64,000 nt of DNA from Bradyrhizobium erythrophlei (GCF_900142985.1 NZ_LT670849.1:3720001-3784000); one strand, 5' to 3'; shown: positions 44,701-52,409, counted from the stretch's first letter. The notes: generated by a model not told the origin, from the sequence alone. Program-made: numbers and translations.

Positions 44701-45062
44701 GTAAATTCGATGACGCTTGGCGTTGCATCGGCGAGGCGATGACGACGGCAGAAACCACCCAGGAGGGATTGTGGCAGGCCGAGATCCATCGCATGGCCGG
44801 CGAAATCGCGCTACTGGCGCCGGAACCAGATGCAGCGAAAGCGGAAGCGTATTTCGAGCGCGCACTCGAGGTTGCGCGTGGGCAGCAGGCAAAATCCTGG
44901 GAGCTGCGCGCGGCGATGAGGATGGCGCGGCTGTGGCGCTATCAGGGCAAGCGAGATGAGGCCCGCGACCTTCTCACTCCGATCTACGGTTGGTTTACCG
45001 AGGGTTTCGATACGCTCGACTTGAAGGAGGCCAAGGCTCTGCTCGGTGAGCTGCACGCCTGA
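41706..45062 (+). CDS. SAM-domain/class III cyclase/AAA ATPase/TPR signalling protein
   Basis: 1118 aa. Residues about 1-60: SAM domain (GLLRGIGFAQYAEMFRAHDI, EDLKDIGV). About 95-275: cyclase domain with metal Asp residues in VMFCDLVGSTG, KKLGDGLMSLFG and NIAARVQALAEPGEVVVT. About 290-620: STAND-like ATPase with Walker A GEPGLGKSRL, Walker B-like VLAFEDLHWADPT and sensor FIVATTRPEFR. The rest is TPR-like helical repeats. The start is TTG (41706 or 41712), only 6 bp after the IS5 end, so the native promoter may be displaced. Likely a ligand-integrating cAMP-producing switch; no transmembrane segment. Confidence 0.9.
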   Translation: MKLDIDGLLRGIGFAQYAEMFRAHDIDIELLGRLTNEDLKDIGVVSLGHRKKLLEAIADLGSAPAAAVPPPIMPAPVPATVAPPPIFAPVEAAGERRHLTVMFCDLVGSTGISAQLDAEEWRDLVSAYIDAASAAVVEMGGYVAKKLGDGLMSLFGYPVAQENDSERAVRAALAIQRALAELNRKNAGSGRPSLEARIGLETGPVVVDAAGEIFGDAPNIAARVQALAEPGEVVVTARVQRQVAGLFVAEERGSHTLKGVPEPVTLFRLVRASGGGRRSGKRNLTPLVGRNEEAAMLMRRWERARQGDGQLVLIVGEPGLGKSRLIEEFHNQLRDTPHTWVEWSCSQLLQNTPLHPVAEWGRLRFGGGDVPAAQRLADLESSLAQVKLDPAENLPLLAPLLEIPLPQERASTLAPEELRRRQLAALTGWVMAGARVQPIVLAFEDLHWADPTTLDVLGGMAERGALAPLFIVATTRPEFRPPWGVRSHHGTISLAPLDRLQVREMVTELSAQHALPREVAEGVAARTGGVPLFVEEVTRLLLERGGQGGIQSIPPTLQQSLMARLDRLGPAREVAQVGSVIGRGFSYGLLRAVTAMEDGPLQMALERLAEADILLVEGLPPESDYRFKHALIQDAAYENLLKSRRQVLHRRIGEALLDNLAATAAEPELMAHHFTQAGLTEAAIEWWGKAGQRSLERSALVEAVKQLTRAIAQIATLPAASALRREEIKFQVALISPLMHLKGYAAEQTKAAAERARQLIEQAESLGESPEDPLLLFSVLFGFWVASYVAFNGEVMRGLAAQFLALAEKQRTTVPLMVGNRMMGTSLLLTGDIPEGRAHLDRAFALYDPVQHRPLATRLGQDVRVSILSYRSFALWSLGYPAAALADADHALKDAREIGHAASLMFALAVTSWTLIQCANYATANIQLDEVIGLAGEKGALYWKAQGMLEQGWLSALTGKASDAVHKITSGLTEWRSTGSTLLMPFNLSCLARAYAELGKFDDAWRCIGEAMTTAETTQEGLWQAEIHRMAGEIALLAPEPDAAKAEAYFERALEVARGQQAKSWELRAAMRMARLWRYQGKRDEARDLLTPIYGWFTEGFDTLDLKEAKALLGELHA

Positions 45063-45070
45063 CAACTAAT

Positions 45071-45093
45071 TTCGAAACGGCCTCTAAGGGCCG
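45071..45093. repeat. Solo IS5-like end
   Basis: TTTCGAAACGGCCTCTAAGG at 45071-45090 resembles the IS5 right end at 40786 (about 15 of 19 aligned positions). It lies 9 bp after the cyclase stop and just before the phosphoesterase start. No transposase accompanies it. Confidence 0.45.
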
Positions 45094-45099
45094 CCACCG

Positions 45100-45553
45100 A
45101 TGACCTTCAGGATCGGGATCATCTCCGACACGCACGGGCTGCTCAGGCCGGAGGCGGAGCGTTGCCTGGCTGGCGTCGATCACATCATTCATGGCGGCGA
45201 TATCGGACGTCCTGAAATCATAGACGCGTTGCGTCGCATCGCCCCGGTTACCGCGATCCGCGGAAACGTGGATATCGACGACTGGGCTGTTGCATACCCG
45301 GAGACCGAGGTCGTGCGACTTGCGGGAAAGCGATCTACGTTCTGCGCGATCTGACGACTCTGCAGATCGATCCGATCGCGCGCGGCATCGACGTCGTCGT
45401 GTCCGGTCATTCCCATGTGCCGAAGATCGACTCGGCCGACGGCGTGCTTTACCTGAATCCAGGAAGCGCGGGCCGGCGGCGCTTCGGGCTAAGGTCGTCT
45501 TATCTCGTGTTTCGGGTACCGATGTTGATGTCGAGACCATCAAAACTATCATC
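45100..45553 (+). pseudogene. Frameshifted YfcE/MJ0936-family metallophosphoesterase
   Basis: Frame 1 reads MTFRIGIISDTHGLLRPEAE, IIHGGDIGRP, AIRGNVDIDDWA and stops at GKRSTFCAI. Frame 2 continues from AIYVLRDLTTLQIDP to VVVSGHSHVPKI and YLNPGSAGRRRFG. All metal-binding motifs (DxH, GD, GNxD, GHSH) exist but are split by a one-base loss near 45334 (GGGAAAGCG). A second shift occurs near 45490. The start lies 7 bp after an IS5-like end. Confidence 0.8.
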
Positions 45554-45631
45554 ATGTTCTGTGCGGTCGGGCTTACAGTGTCCCTGATGTGCGCAAGTTA
45601 CGGTCTGGACCTCAGCGCGGGCTTTTTCTGA
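45554..45631 (+). CDS. 25-aa hydrophobic peptide
   Basis: MFCAVGLTVSLMCASYGL followed by DLSAGFF. A single membrane helix with a short aromatic tail, a peptide type common in bradyrhizobia. Its frame is open upstream into the broken phosphoesterase, so the start is uncertain. Confidence 0.4.
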   Translation: MFCAVGLTVSLMCASYGLDLSAGFF

Positions 45632-45718
45632 AGCATCACCTGTGGTCCTCACCGATGGGCTCAGGCGACGTCCCGACGGCGCCTAGCGACGAACAAGAGC
45701 CGCCAGCGGACCCGTCCG

Positions 45719-45895
45719 CTACTCGCAAATGAACTTCTCCGTCCGGCCGCAATGCATGCAGCGAAAGGTGATGAAGCTGGGCGAATCTCCACGCTCTTCA
45801 ACTGCGGCGACGGACATCGTCTTTCCGCACGCTAGGCAGGCTGGATCTTCGCCGGTATCCAACGGATAGAGAAGGAATTCCTCATCGTCGGGCAT
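45719..45895 (-). CDS. Small zinc-ribbon protein, 58 aa
   Basis: Begins MPDDEEFLLYPLDTGEDPAC. Two Cys pairs, CLAC (near 20-23) and CMHC (near 47-50) with a final Cys in EKFICE, are spaced as a zinc ribbon. It starts 9 bp after the stop of the 76-aa gene upstream on the same strand, so it depends on that transcript; its own ribosome binding site is weak. Function unknown; the ribbon suggests nucleic acid or protein binding. Confidence 0.65.
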   Translation of the reverse strand: MPDDEEFLLYPLDTGEDPACLACGKTMSVAAVEERGDSPSFITFRCMHCGRTEKFICE

Positions 45896-45904
45896 GGCTT
45901 TGAT

Positions 45905-46135
45905 CTAACAGTCTGACGTGGGCGCCACCAACGGAGTGTCAGGATACAAATTGAGTTCGATTTGCACGAAGTCCTCTGAGGGACTTTGAACCCGATAGAA
46001 CCTTAGTTCCTGATCTTGCAACGGACCTCGGAACGTGACTGCGGCGCCATCCGGCCAACGGCTCAATTCGGCCTTCAGTTCGCCGACGGTTATGATCGGC
46101 GGCCCATCGGCAGACTGGCTGGGTATCTCGCTCAT
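45905..46135 (-). CDS. Hypothetical protein, 76 aa
   Basis: Begins MSEIPSQSADGPPIITVGEL; a compact alpha/beta pattern (LKAELSRWPDGAAVTFRGPL, ELRFYRVQSPSEDFVQIEL). GGAG lies about 9 nt before ATG 46135. First gene of a two-gene unit with the zinc-ribbon protein. No family recognised. Confidence 0.6.
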   Translation of the reverse strand: MSEIPSQSADGPPIITVGELKAELSRWPDGAAVTFRGPLQDQELRFYRVQSPSEDFVQIELNLYPDTPLVAPTSDC

Positions 46136-46363
46136 TTCTGCACTCCGCTGATCCACTTTCAATCACTACCTCTTGAGACGGTGCTTCGTTCCATTTCTAC
46201 GAGGTTTTACTGGTCTTTAACGCTGACTCAAGAGGATGCTGTGGGCCCTTGCCGGGAACCATCCCGTCGGCCTAGGCCTTGTCTCCGCGGATAATGGGAG
46301 GCCAGCAAGAATGCGGCTCGAGCTGATCGATCGCCCGGTGCAACCGAAAATTCTATCGGGCGT

Positions 46364-46499
46364 GTGACCTGCCCAAATTGCCAGGTGACGATGCGCCAAG
46401 TCTTTTTGAAGCCGGTCGACGGCGAAGCGGACTTGCGCGAGGCAGCCTATCGCTGCCCATGATGCGATGCGGAAACCAAGCGCTGGCTGAGGCCGTAGC
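46364..46499 (+). pseudogene. Zinc-ribbon protein with an in-frame TGA
   Basis: From GTG 46364: TCPNCQVTMRQVFLKPVDG, EADLREAAYRCP, then TGA (46461-46463), then CDAETKRWLRP and TAG. The TGA falls between the two Cys of the second CPxC pair, where Arg (CGA) would be natural, so one C-to-T change explains it. A selenocysteine reading is possible but no SECIS-like element was identified. A TAA lies upstream in frame, so the start is uncertain. Confidence 0.55.
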
Positions 46500-46551
46500 C
46501 CAGATCGCTCCCGGCGAGACGCCCGAAACACTGCATGGTAAAAACATCGCT

Positions 46552-46674
46552 ATGTTGAGGCGATTTTTTTGGCGAGCACTTGATCGCGTGATTCCCGATG
46601 GTCCTCCGGTTTTTTTGATGTGGGTGATCGTGACGCTGCTAATGATCAACGCGACCATTGCGCTAAGTCGCTAG
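46552..46674 (+). CDS. 40-aa single-pass membrane peptide
   Basis: MLRRFFWRALDRVIPDGPP, then a hydrophobic helix (VFLMWVIVTLLMINATIAL). No good ribosome binding site. The basic amphipathic head and single helix look genuine, but the evidence is thin. Confidence 0.4.
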   Translation: MLRRFFWRALDRVIPDGPPVFLMWVIVTLLMINATIALSR

Positions 46675-47205
46675 TGACGCCACAGCATCAGGCGCGAGCG
46701 AATACAGACTTGGGTCCATTGAATTGAATACGGCAGCCACAGACGCCGCGACGTAGCGGCGCCGGTGCGTTATTTTCTATTCGGGGTGGTAGGGTTGCAC
46801 ACGAAAGGCAATCCTCTCCCGCAGCCCGAGTGACAAACTCACATTTGCTTGCCAGCGGCTCATCTCGGTCAGTTCGCGCGGACCTGGCCGCAATCGACGA
46901 AGGCTTTACGAGGCTGCAATAGAAACCCCCGCCGGGTTTAAACCGACGGGGGCATTCAGGTGGGTGGCGCGAGGCGACGGATGAGCGCGAGCAGATCCGC
47001 CGGTGTCGCTCCAAGGACCCGCACACTCATCACACTGTCAACATGCGATTCCCGCAAGCCCAAGAGTTGGGCAAGTCAATCGGTCTGCGATCTTGCGCGG
47101 CAAGAATCCTGTGGAAAACTCATTCTGGTTCAGTGCCACCAACTGATGTGAATTGCCGGCACTCTTCGTGTTGGCATGATTAGGACACGCAATGGGGGTG
47201 CAGCC
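46675..47205. other. Intergenic stretch with a terminator-like hairpin
   Basis: No gene supported. At 46926-46952 CCCCCGCCGG pairs with CCGACGGGGG (one mismatch, loop GTTTAAA). On the minus strand it is followed by TTTCTATT, so it could end minus-strand transcription. Confidence 0.4.
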
Positions 47206-47400
47206 ATGGATCGACAGACAGAAACCGCCGCGCCGCGCTACAGGCATCGCCTCAGCAATCTGCCGAGCTGTGTCGTCTGCTCCAAGGTGCTGATCGCTCC
47301 GGAAGCATCAGCATTCAACTTCGACGGCGACGTATCATACCTTTGGAGTTGCGACTATTGCGGTCAAACCATAGTCACAAATGCGGTGAAGGCCGCGTAA
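47206..47400 (+). CDS. Small zinc-ribbon-like protein, 64 aa
   Basis: Begins MDRQTETAAPRYRHRLSNL. Two CxxC pairs, CVVC and CDYC, are 29 residues apart in a typical zinc-ribbon arrangement (LWSCDYCGQTIVT). GGGGGTG lies upstream of ATG 47206. It overlaps the 3' end of the convergent 47335 gene by 66 bp. Confidence 0.6.
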   Translation: MDRQTETAAPRYRHRLSNLPSCVVCSKVLIAPEASAFNFDGDVSYLWSCDYCGQTIVTNAVKAA

Positions 47401-47595
47401 GCCGCATCGTTCTTCAATGGGGCGCATCTTGATGAGTCCGACGCGTCGCCCTGCGTCCCAAACCTCGACGGCGTAGCTCTCCGCGAATTGCATGGCCTGC
47501 GCGATGGCGTCGATATCCGTTTTGGCCTCGAACTCGTGCGGCTCGTCAAAGATGTGCCCAGCCTGGTCGACGGGGAACGCTCTATAGATCGGCAT
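47335..47595 (-). CDS. Hypothetical protein, 86 aa
   Basis: MPIYRAFPVDQAGHIFDEPH, then FEAKTDIDAIAQAMQFAESY and AVEVWDAGRRVGLIKM. This alpha/beta pattern ending in EVW...R.G is a recognisable small conserved bradyrhizobial protein type without known function. The C-terminal about 20 residues, overlapping the zinc-ribbon gene, may be an extension. Confidence 0.6.
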   Translation of the reverse strand: MPIYRAFPVDQAGHIFDEPHEFEAKTDIDAIAQAMQFAESYAVEVWDAGRRVGLIKMRPIEERCGLRGLHRICDYGLTAIVATPKV

Positions 47596-47829
47596 TGCTG
47601 CTTACCGATCGGTTTGAGCTGGCGGCTGCTGATGGGGCTTACGGTGGACGATATATTAACCGCCCAGGGCGACGAGAATGCTGGCCAGCACCACGACCGT
47701 CACGACGATTATCAGCTCCCTGATCGAGCCGAACATTTCAAGCGCCTTTCTGCGTCCGCCTTCTCTTCTGGATGTCCTGCTCCGGCTTGAGGTCTCCCTG
47801 CCGCGTTAGCGGATCGGTGGGATTTGGCG

Positions 47830-48086
47830 GATGGATGAACACGTTCGCCTCGTAAAGCGCGCCGAACCCTCCGGGCACGCCGAGCGGAACGGACGATGTC
47901 CTGCGGTCGCCGACGCCGCGAGCGAGGCGATCGATCCGCATCACCATCAGCACGTCGCCACGGCGCAAGAATCCCGGCACGGTGCGAAACTCATCGCGGT
48001 GAGCAGTTGTGGTGCCGCTGCGCTTCTCAGAGCGGTTCCGTGGTGCTGACGCGGGCCTAGCCGATGATGGTCATAGGGCGCTTCAT
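47830..48086 (-). pseudogene. Decayed serine recombinase (resolvase), N-terminal part
   Basis: From ATG 48086: MKRPMTIIG, TAG, ARVSTTEPL, TGA. The frame then changes to HRDEFRTVPGFLRRGDVLMV and MRIDRLARGVGD, and another shift gives QDIVRS. The Tyr codon of the universal GYARVST motif has become TAG. At least two stops and two frameshifts. Its start codon lies inside the first of the inverted repeats described next. Confidence 0.75.
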
Positions 48087-48163
48087 TGTCTCGTTTGTTC
48101 TAGACCACGAGACAATCCGTCTCAAAATACTACTGACCCTATTGAGACGTAAAAGGTGTCTCA
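48085..48163. repeat. Tandem inverted repeats upstream of the recombinase fossil (res-site-like)
   Basis: Dyad 1: ATTGTCTCG (48085-48093) with CGAGACAAT (48108-48116), span 32 bp. Dyad 2: CGTCTCAA (48118-48125) with TTGAGACG (48142-48149), span 32 bp. A further GTGTCTC half-site lies at 48157-48163. Consecutive dyads of about 30 bp at the recombinase start resemble resolvase subsites; a TetR-type operator is the alternative. Confidence 0.55.
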
Positions 48164-48189
48164 GAAGGATGTATCGGCCGGGCGGTATG

Positions 48190-48225
48190 AAAAAAGCCCG
48201 GCGACGAGGGGACTCGGGCCGGGCC
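48190..48225 (-). terminator. Rho-independent terminator (minus strand)
   Basis: On the minus strand GCCCGGC (48224-48218) pairs with GCCGGGC (48202-48196) and is followed by six T (48195-48190). Confidence 0.6.
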
Positions 48226-48284
48226 AAGGTGACTTTCGGGTCGTGTGAGCGACGCCTATGCCTCCAAGTCGTCGCCGGCGCACT

Positions 48285-48470
48285 AACAGTCGCGATAGGC
48301 TGGCGTTCCAACGAAACGCAAACGGCCCGCGCACCCATCCATACGTCGCACTCTTCGTCCGTCGTTAGGATCAAGGCGGCGGCTTCTGTCACTTTGATCC
48401 TGCTCGTAGCCAGATCCTGCAACACGCTCATCCGGTCGATCTCCGCCCGGCTCATCGCAATCACCGTCAT
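48285..48470 (-). pseudogene. ISNCY-type transposase, N-terminal fragment
   Basis: Minus strand from 48470: MTVIAMSRAEIDRMSVLQDL, ATSRIKVTEAAAL. The frame then shifts to RRVRRMDGCAGRL where the family reads RRQV.R....G..GL. The helix-turn-helix head remains; the DDE core is absent. Confidence 0.65.
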
Positions 48471-48710
48471 CATCAGCCCCAAACTCCCCAACCAAAACCG
48501 TGGAGAGTGAGATGTCTATCTGGGCCAAGACTTCTCTACCTGGCGTCTACAGTGTTCCTTCGCAGAATGCGTTGTTGTGGAACGACCGGTCATGGCGCGC
48601 CGAGCGGGCATTCGGTCGACGACGTCGGGAAAGTGCTATGGGTGTGGATAAGCGATCTGTAGCGGTGATACTCGCTGGATTGAAGTCTCTCGGACAGCTG
48701 CCCCTGCTTT

Positions 48711-49388
48711 TTAAGCAGCCTTCAGGACCGAGACGTCGGCCAGAGCGGTTTCGAGTGCGAGCTTGCGCTGTTCAGGGCCGAGGCCGACGCCTTCAGCACG
48801 TACGAACGCGGCGTCGCTGATGCCGATGAACCCGAAGAAACTCGTCAGGAATGTTTCCTGATGATCCATAAACGCCATCGGAGACGAGGCGGTGTAGAAT
48901 CCACCGCGGGACGAGGCGATGATCAGCTTCTTGTCGCCCGCGAGACCCTGCACGCCGGTCGCGGTGTACTTGAACGTCTTGCCGGGCGAGGCAAGGCAAT
49001 CAATCCAGGCCTTTAACTGGCTGGGAATCCCGAAATTGTACATCGGAGCCCCGAGCACGACGATGTCGGCCGCGAGGAACTCGTCGAGCACGACGTTGGT
49101 TTCGGCGAATTCAGCCTGCGTCGATGCATCGACCGTGGCACCACCCTGCACGGTGGCAGCCACCATTTCGACGATGTGGTCGGCGAGCGCTCCGGCCTCG
49201 TACAGCGCCTTCATCTTGGCGAATAGGATGGTGGGCGACTGGTGCGGGACGGGTGCTATTGCCAGATCGCGATAGGTGATTTCGAGACCCGGTGTGGTCT
49301 GCTTCAGGCGGGCGACAATACTCGCCGTAAGTTGCCGGCTCACCGACTGACCACCGGATATGCTGGAGTCGATGTGTAAGAGCTTCAT
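48711..49388 (-). CDS. azoR: FMN-dependent NADH-azoreductase
   Basis: 225 aa flavodoxin-like fold. FMN-binding SSISGGQSVSRQL near the N-terminus, PMYNFGIPSQLKAWIDC as the central family signature, then FKYTATGVQGL and ASSRGGFYT. AzoR enzymes reduce quinones and azo compounds by two electrons, protecting against quinone stress. It is divergent from an HxlR regulator across 115 bp, the same arrangement as the quinone-responsive YodB/AzoR1 pair of Bacillus. Confidence 0.93.
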   Translation of the reverse strand: MKLLHIDSSISGGQSVSRQLTASIVARLKQTTPGLEITYRDLAIAPVPHQSPTILFAKMKALYEAGALADHIVEMVAATVQGGATVDASTQAEFAETNVVLDEFLAADIVVLGAPMYNFGIPSQLKAWIDCLASPGKTFKYTATGVQGLAGDKKLIIASSRGGFYTASSPMAFMDHQETFLTSFFGFIGISDAAFVRAEGVGLGPEQRKLALETALADVSVLKAA

Positions 49389-49503
49389 ATTTGATCTCCT
49401 TAGCGCTACATCGGTCAGAGCCGCTTACGGAATAACCGCTAGAAACATTTTGTTCGTTGCCCTAAGATGCATCCCGGCAAAAACTTCACAAGGAGGCACT
49501 ATT

Positions 49504-49908
49504 TTGAGCGATACGCACATCGATGTGTGCGAAGGGGGCCACTCCCCTGAGGAGCGCCGCGCGTTCGCGGAAATATTGTCGCGCATCGGCGACAAGTGGA
49601 CTGTGCTGGTGGTCGGCGTGCTCGCGCATGGACCGATGCGTTACAGTCAGATCTTCAAGCTGGTCGGGGGTGTCTCGCAACGCATGCTGACGCTGACGCT
49701 GAAGAGCCTGGAGCGCGATGGCATTATCAGGCGAACGGTTTACCCGACCAATCCGCCACGGGTGGATTATGAGCTGACCGAGCGCGGAAAAACGCTGATT
49801 GTGCCCTTACACTTGCTCTGGACGTGGGCTCAGACCAACCGCGCTGCAATCGAGGGTACCCGCCGCGACTTCGATCACCAGCGCAGCAAGGATGGGGCAG
49901 CAGCCTGA
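49504..49908 (+). CDS. HxlR-family transcriptional regulator
   Basis: 134 aa winged helix: EILSRIGDKWTVLVVGVLAH, GPMRYSQIFKLVGGVSQRML, PPRVDYELTERGKTL. The start is TTG at 49504, fixed by AAGGAGG 6 nt upstream, although the frame is open for 48 codons before it. A Cys near residue 9 (HIDVCEGG) sits ahead of the DNA-binding domain, as in thiol-based quinone sensors. It very likely represses the divergent azoR. Confidence 0.9.
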   Translation: MSDTHIDVCEGGHSPEERRAFAEILSRIGDKWTVLVVGVLAHGPMRYSQIFKLVGGVSQRMLTLTLKSLERDGIIRRTVYPTNPPRVDYELTERGKTLIVPLHLLWTWAQTNRAAIEGTRRDFDHQRSKDGAAA

Positions 49909-50555
49909 TTGGCGTGACGCATCCTTCACCCAGATCGGAAGATTTCGATCGTGTGAATAGGAAGGTGTCGGGCCCCATTGGCGCTGCCGACGCGGTGATT
50001 TGCCACAACTAGGGATTCAGCCCAGAACCTACGCAAGCTCGCAAAACTGATCCCGCTGCCTGCGCTGCAGCCCGCTTAAGCACGCTCGAGTCGACGTCGC
50101 CCATACGCGCCGTGCGACCCGCCAACCGCTAGTTCGCGGACTTCTTCAACAGTATCTGCCATGAAGATACATGGCACCCAGACGGCCAGCCTGCGATTCC
50201 ACGGGTCTTGCGTCAAACTACAGAAGCCGGAACTTATTCAGCTGCCGCCCGGTGCTTCAGCACGTGCGCCGGCGAAATTTGGACCGCGCCTTTGCCCGCC
50301 TTGCTGCGATTGGCGCGGTCTTCGTCGATTCTCTGTGGCATCACGCCCTCGTCGCGATGCCTCGATCTCGCGGCAATTCGCGTGCGACGACCTCCAGCGG
50401 GTTCATCTGAGGTTGCGGGCGAACGCGCGCTTCAAAGGATCGTGACGGTCGAAGCTTCAACTTAAGGTGAGAGTGGCAGCCTCCGCGTCTTGATGGTCAT
50501 CGCGACCGTCACGACGTCCCGAGCTGAGGCACACAGCAGCGAGTGAGATCAAACC
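49909..50555. other. Intergenic stretch, no gene recognised
   Basis: About 650 bp. Overlapping short frames near 50160-50465 lack ribosome binding sites and family features. Confidence 0.4.
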
Positions 50556-51530
50556 ATGGCCGGCCCCGCCGAAACGACCTTGAAGCGATTTGCTGACCTT
50601 TTGCCCCCTCCCATGCGTCCGGTCGCCGAGCCTGCGGCATGCCCGGATCGGATTCTTGAACCTCGCGCGCTTGTCGACATTTCGCCGCCTGAGATCGTCA
50701 GACGCCATTCTGCCACGTGGTCGGGCTTACACGCGGAGACGGTCCAGATCATGCGGCTCGCGCCGTTTGAATACGGATTCCGGGCTCCATGGCATCTGCT
50801 CATTGCCGCTGAAGTCGCCGAGCGCGACGACGGCGAGACCTTTGTTGAAGGTCTACCCCGGTCTACGCTTCGCAATTTCACGCACAAGCTCACCTTTGTT
50901 CCTGCCGGGCATGACTTCCGCGGATGGCAGATACCGCGCGCATTGACGCGTACCACCTATTTCTACATCGATCCGTGCTGGCCACTTGCCGATCCGGCGT
51001 TGCGGTTCGAGGAGATCGAATTCAAGCCGCGACTGTTCTTCTTCGATAGCGATCTCTGGCAGACCGCTCTCAAGCTGAAGTCGCTGATTGAGAACTCGGA
51101 CTCGATGCCCCGGCAATACGGCGAAGTGCTTGGCATCGCGTTGACGCATGAAGTCGTTCGCATCAATAGTGACGCTGCACCCCGGGGGCCCGCCAGTCGC
51201 GGCGGCCTTGCGTGCTGGCAGCAAAAGCGGGTGGCCGCCTATATTGAGGAGCACGTCGCCGACGACATTCCACTCGCGACCCTCGCCGAACTGGCGCGAC
51301 TGAGCCCGTTCCATTTCTGCCGGTCGTTCAAGGAGTCCTTCGGAATGCCGCCGCGCAGATATCATGCGAGCCGCCGAATCGAACGGGCCAAGCAGCTATT
51401 GGCGAATCGCGAACTGTCCGTCACGACCATCGCATTTGATGTCGGCTTCTGCGATACGAGCACATTCACTGCTGCATTTCACAGGCTGACCGGCCAAACC
51501 CCGAGCCGTTACCGTCGCAATCTCGATTAA
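50556..51530 (+). CDS. AraC-family transcriptional regulator
   Basis: 324 aa. C-terminal AraC domain with both helix-turn-helix units: IPLATLAELARLSPFHFCRS and VTTIAFDVGFCDTSTFTAAF, ending TGQTPSRYRRN. The N-terminal half (residues about 40-210) includes TYFYIDPCWPLADPALRFEE and is an unrecognised sensor. No neighbouring operon points to a target. Confidence 0.87.
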   Translation: MAGPAETTLKRFADLLPPPMRPVAEPAACPDRILEPRALVDISPPEIVRRHSATWSGLHAETVQIMRLAPFEYGFRAPWHLLIAAEVAERDDGETFVEGLPRSTLRNFTHKLTFVPAGHDFRGWQIPRALTRTTYFYIDPCWPLADPALRFEEIEFKPRLFFFDSDLWQTALKLKSLIENSDSMPRQYGEVLGIALTHEVVRINSDAAPRGPASRGGLACWQQKRVAAYIEEHVADDIPLATLAELARLSPFHFCRSFKESFGMPPRRYHASRRIERAKQLLANRELSVTTIAFDVGFCDTSTFTAAFHRLTGQTPSRYRRNLD

Positions 51531-51674
51531 AGCGATCCCGGATAACCGCTGGTTTTCCCACCCGACGCTATGCCGACCTGGCTTCAGAATTGAGATCAGT
51601 GATGCAGGGCGTCCGCTCGGGCGTATCCGTCGAAGCGGCTCCCGAATGACGTGGCAGTCCGCCTGCTACCGATC

Positions 51675-52409
51675 TCATTCGGCTGGCGTCCGGGCTGCGG
51701 CCGTCGCAATCCGCTCCTGGACCAGCCGGGCGAGCCCTGTGTGCAGAATGGCAGCCACGATGGCGCCAACGATCGGGGCAACCAGGTACAGCCAGGCGTC
51801 GTTGAAATTGCCGGTCGCGACCATCGGGCCAAGCGCCCGCGCCGGGTTGAAGGCAGCGCCCGTGAGCGCCCCACCCATAATGATGTTGAGGGTCAGGGTC
51901 ATACCGATCGCCAACGGCGCGAGGATGCCGGCGCGGCCCGCCACCGCGGTGCTGAGCACGACAGTGACCAGGAAAAAGGCGAGGACGGCCTCGATCACGA
52001 AGCCAGCCCAAGCGGTGACTGTGAGGGTCGTGGCACCCAAAACGACGTTGTGCGCGAGCGCGGGCGTACCGAGGCCGGTCTCCGCACCGCCCAATACGGC
52101 CCGCAACAACAGCGCACCGACGATACCGCCAATGAGCTGACTGACGATATAAGCGGCCGCTTCGCCCACACGCATGGCGCCGGCGGCGAGCACACCCACA
52201 GTGACGGAGGGGTTGAAATGGCCGCCCGACACGGAGCCGTAGGCGAAGGCGAAGACCATGACAGTTAGACCGTGAGCGAAGGCAATCGCGGCGACACCGG
52301 GTAGGCCGACACCATCGCCGACCACGGCCCCGGCGCCGGCGCCGATGAATATTAACGCGAAGGTGCCGATGAACTCCGCCAGGAGTTTTGGTGCAATCCG
52401 GTTGGACAT
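51675..52409 (-). CDS. MIP-family aquaporin
   Basis: 244 aa with six transmembrane helices and the two pore loops GGHFNPSVT (NPS rather than NPA) and GAAFNPARALGPM (NPA). The Arg after the second NPA, part of the selectivity filter, is present. Likely AqpZ-like water channel. It follows catalase on the same strand by about 120 bp; peroxide-permeable aquaporins make a shared oxidative role possible (inference). Confidence 0.93.
   Translation of the reverse strand: MSNRIAPKLLAEFIGTFALIFIGAGAGAVVGDGVGLPGVAAIAFAHGLTVMVFAFAYGSVSGGHFNPSVTVGVLAAGAMRVGEAAAYIVSQLIGGIVGALLLRAVLGGAETGLGTPALAHNVVLGATTLTVTAWAGFVIEAVLAFFLVTVVLSTAVAGRAGILAPLAIGMTLTLNIIMGGALTGAAFNPARALGPMVATGNFNDAWLYLVAPIVGAIVAAILHTGLARLVQERIATAAARTPAE

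Noticed and set aside
46688-47026. 112-codon minus-strand frame containing a Cys-rich N-terminus
   Set aside because: Crosses the terminator-like hairpin and shows no family resemblance.
48512-48820. 102-codon frame starting MSIWAKTSLPGVYS with GGAG upstream
   Set aside because: Runs antisense into the end of azoR and becomes Arg/Pro-rich text; at best the first about 50 codons are real, with no support beyond the Shine-Dalgarno.
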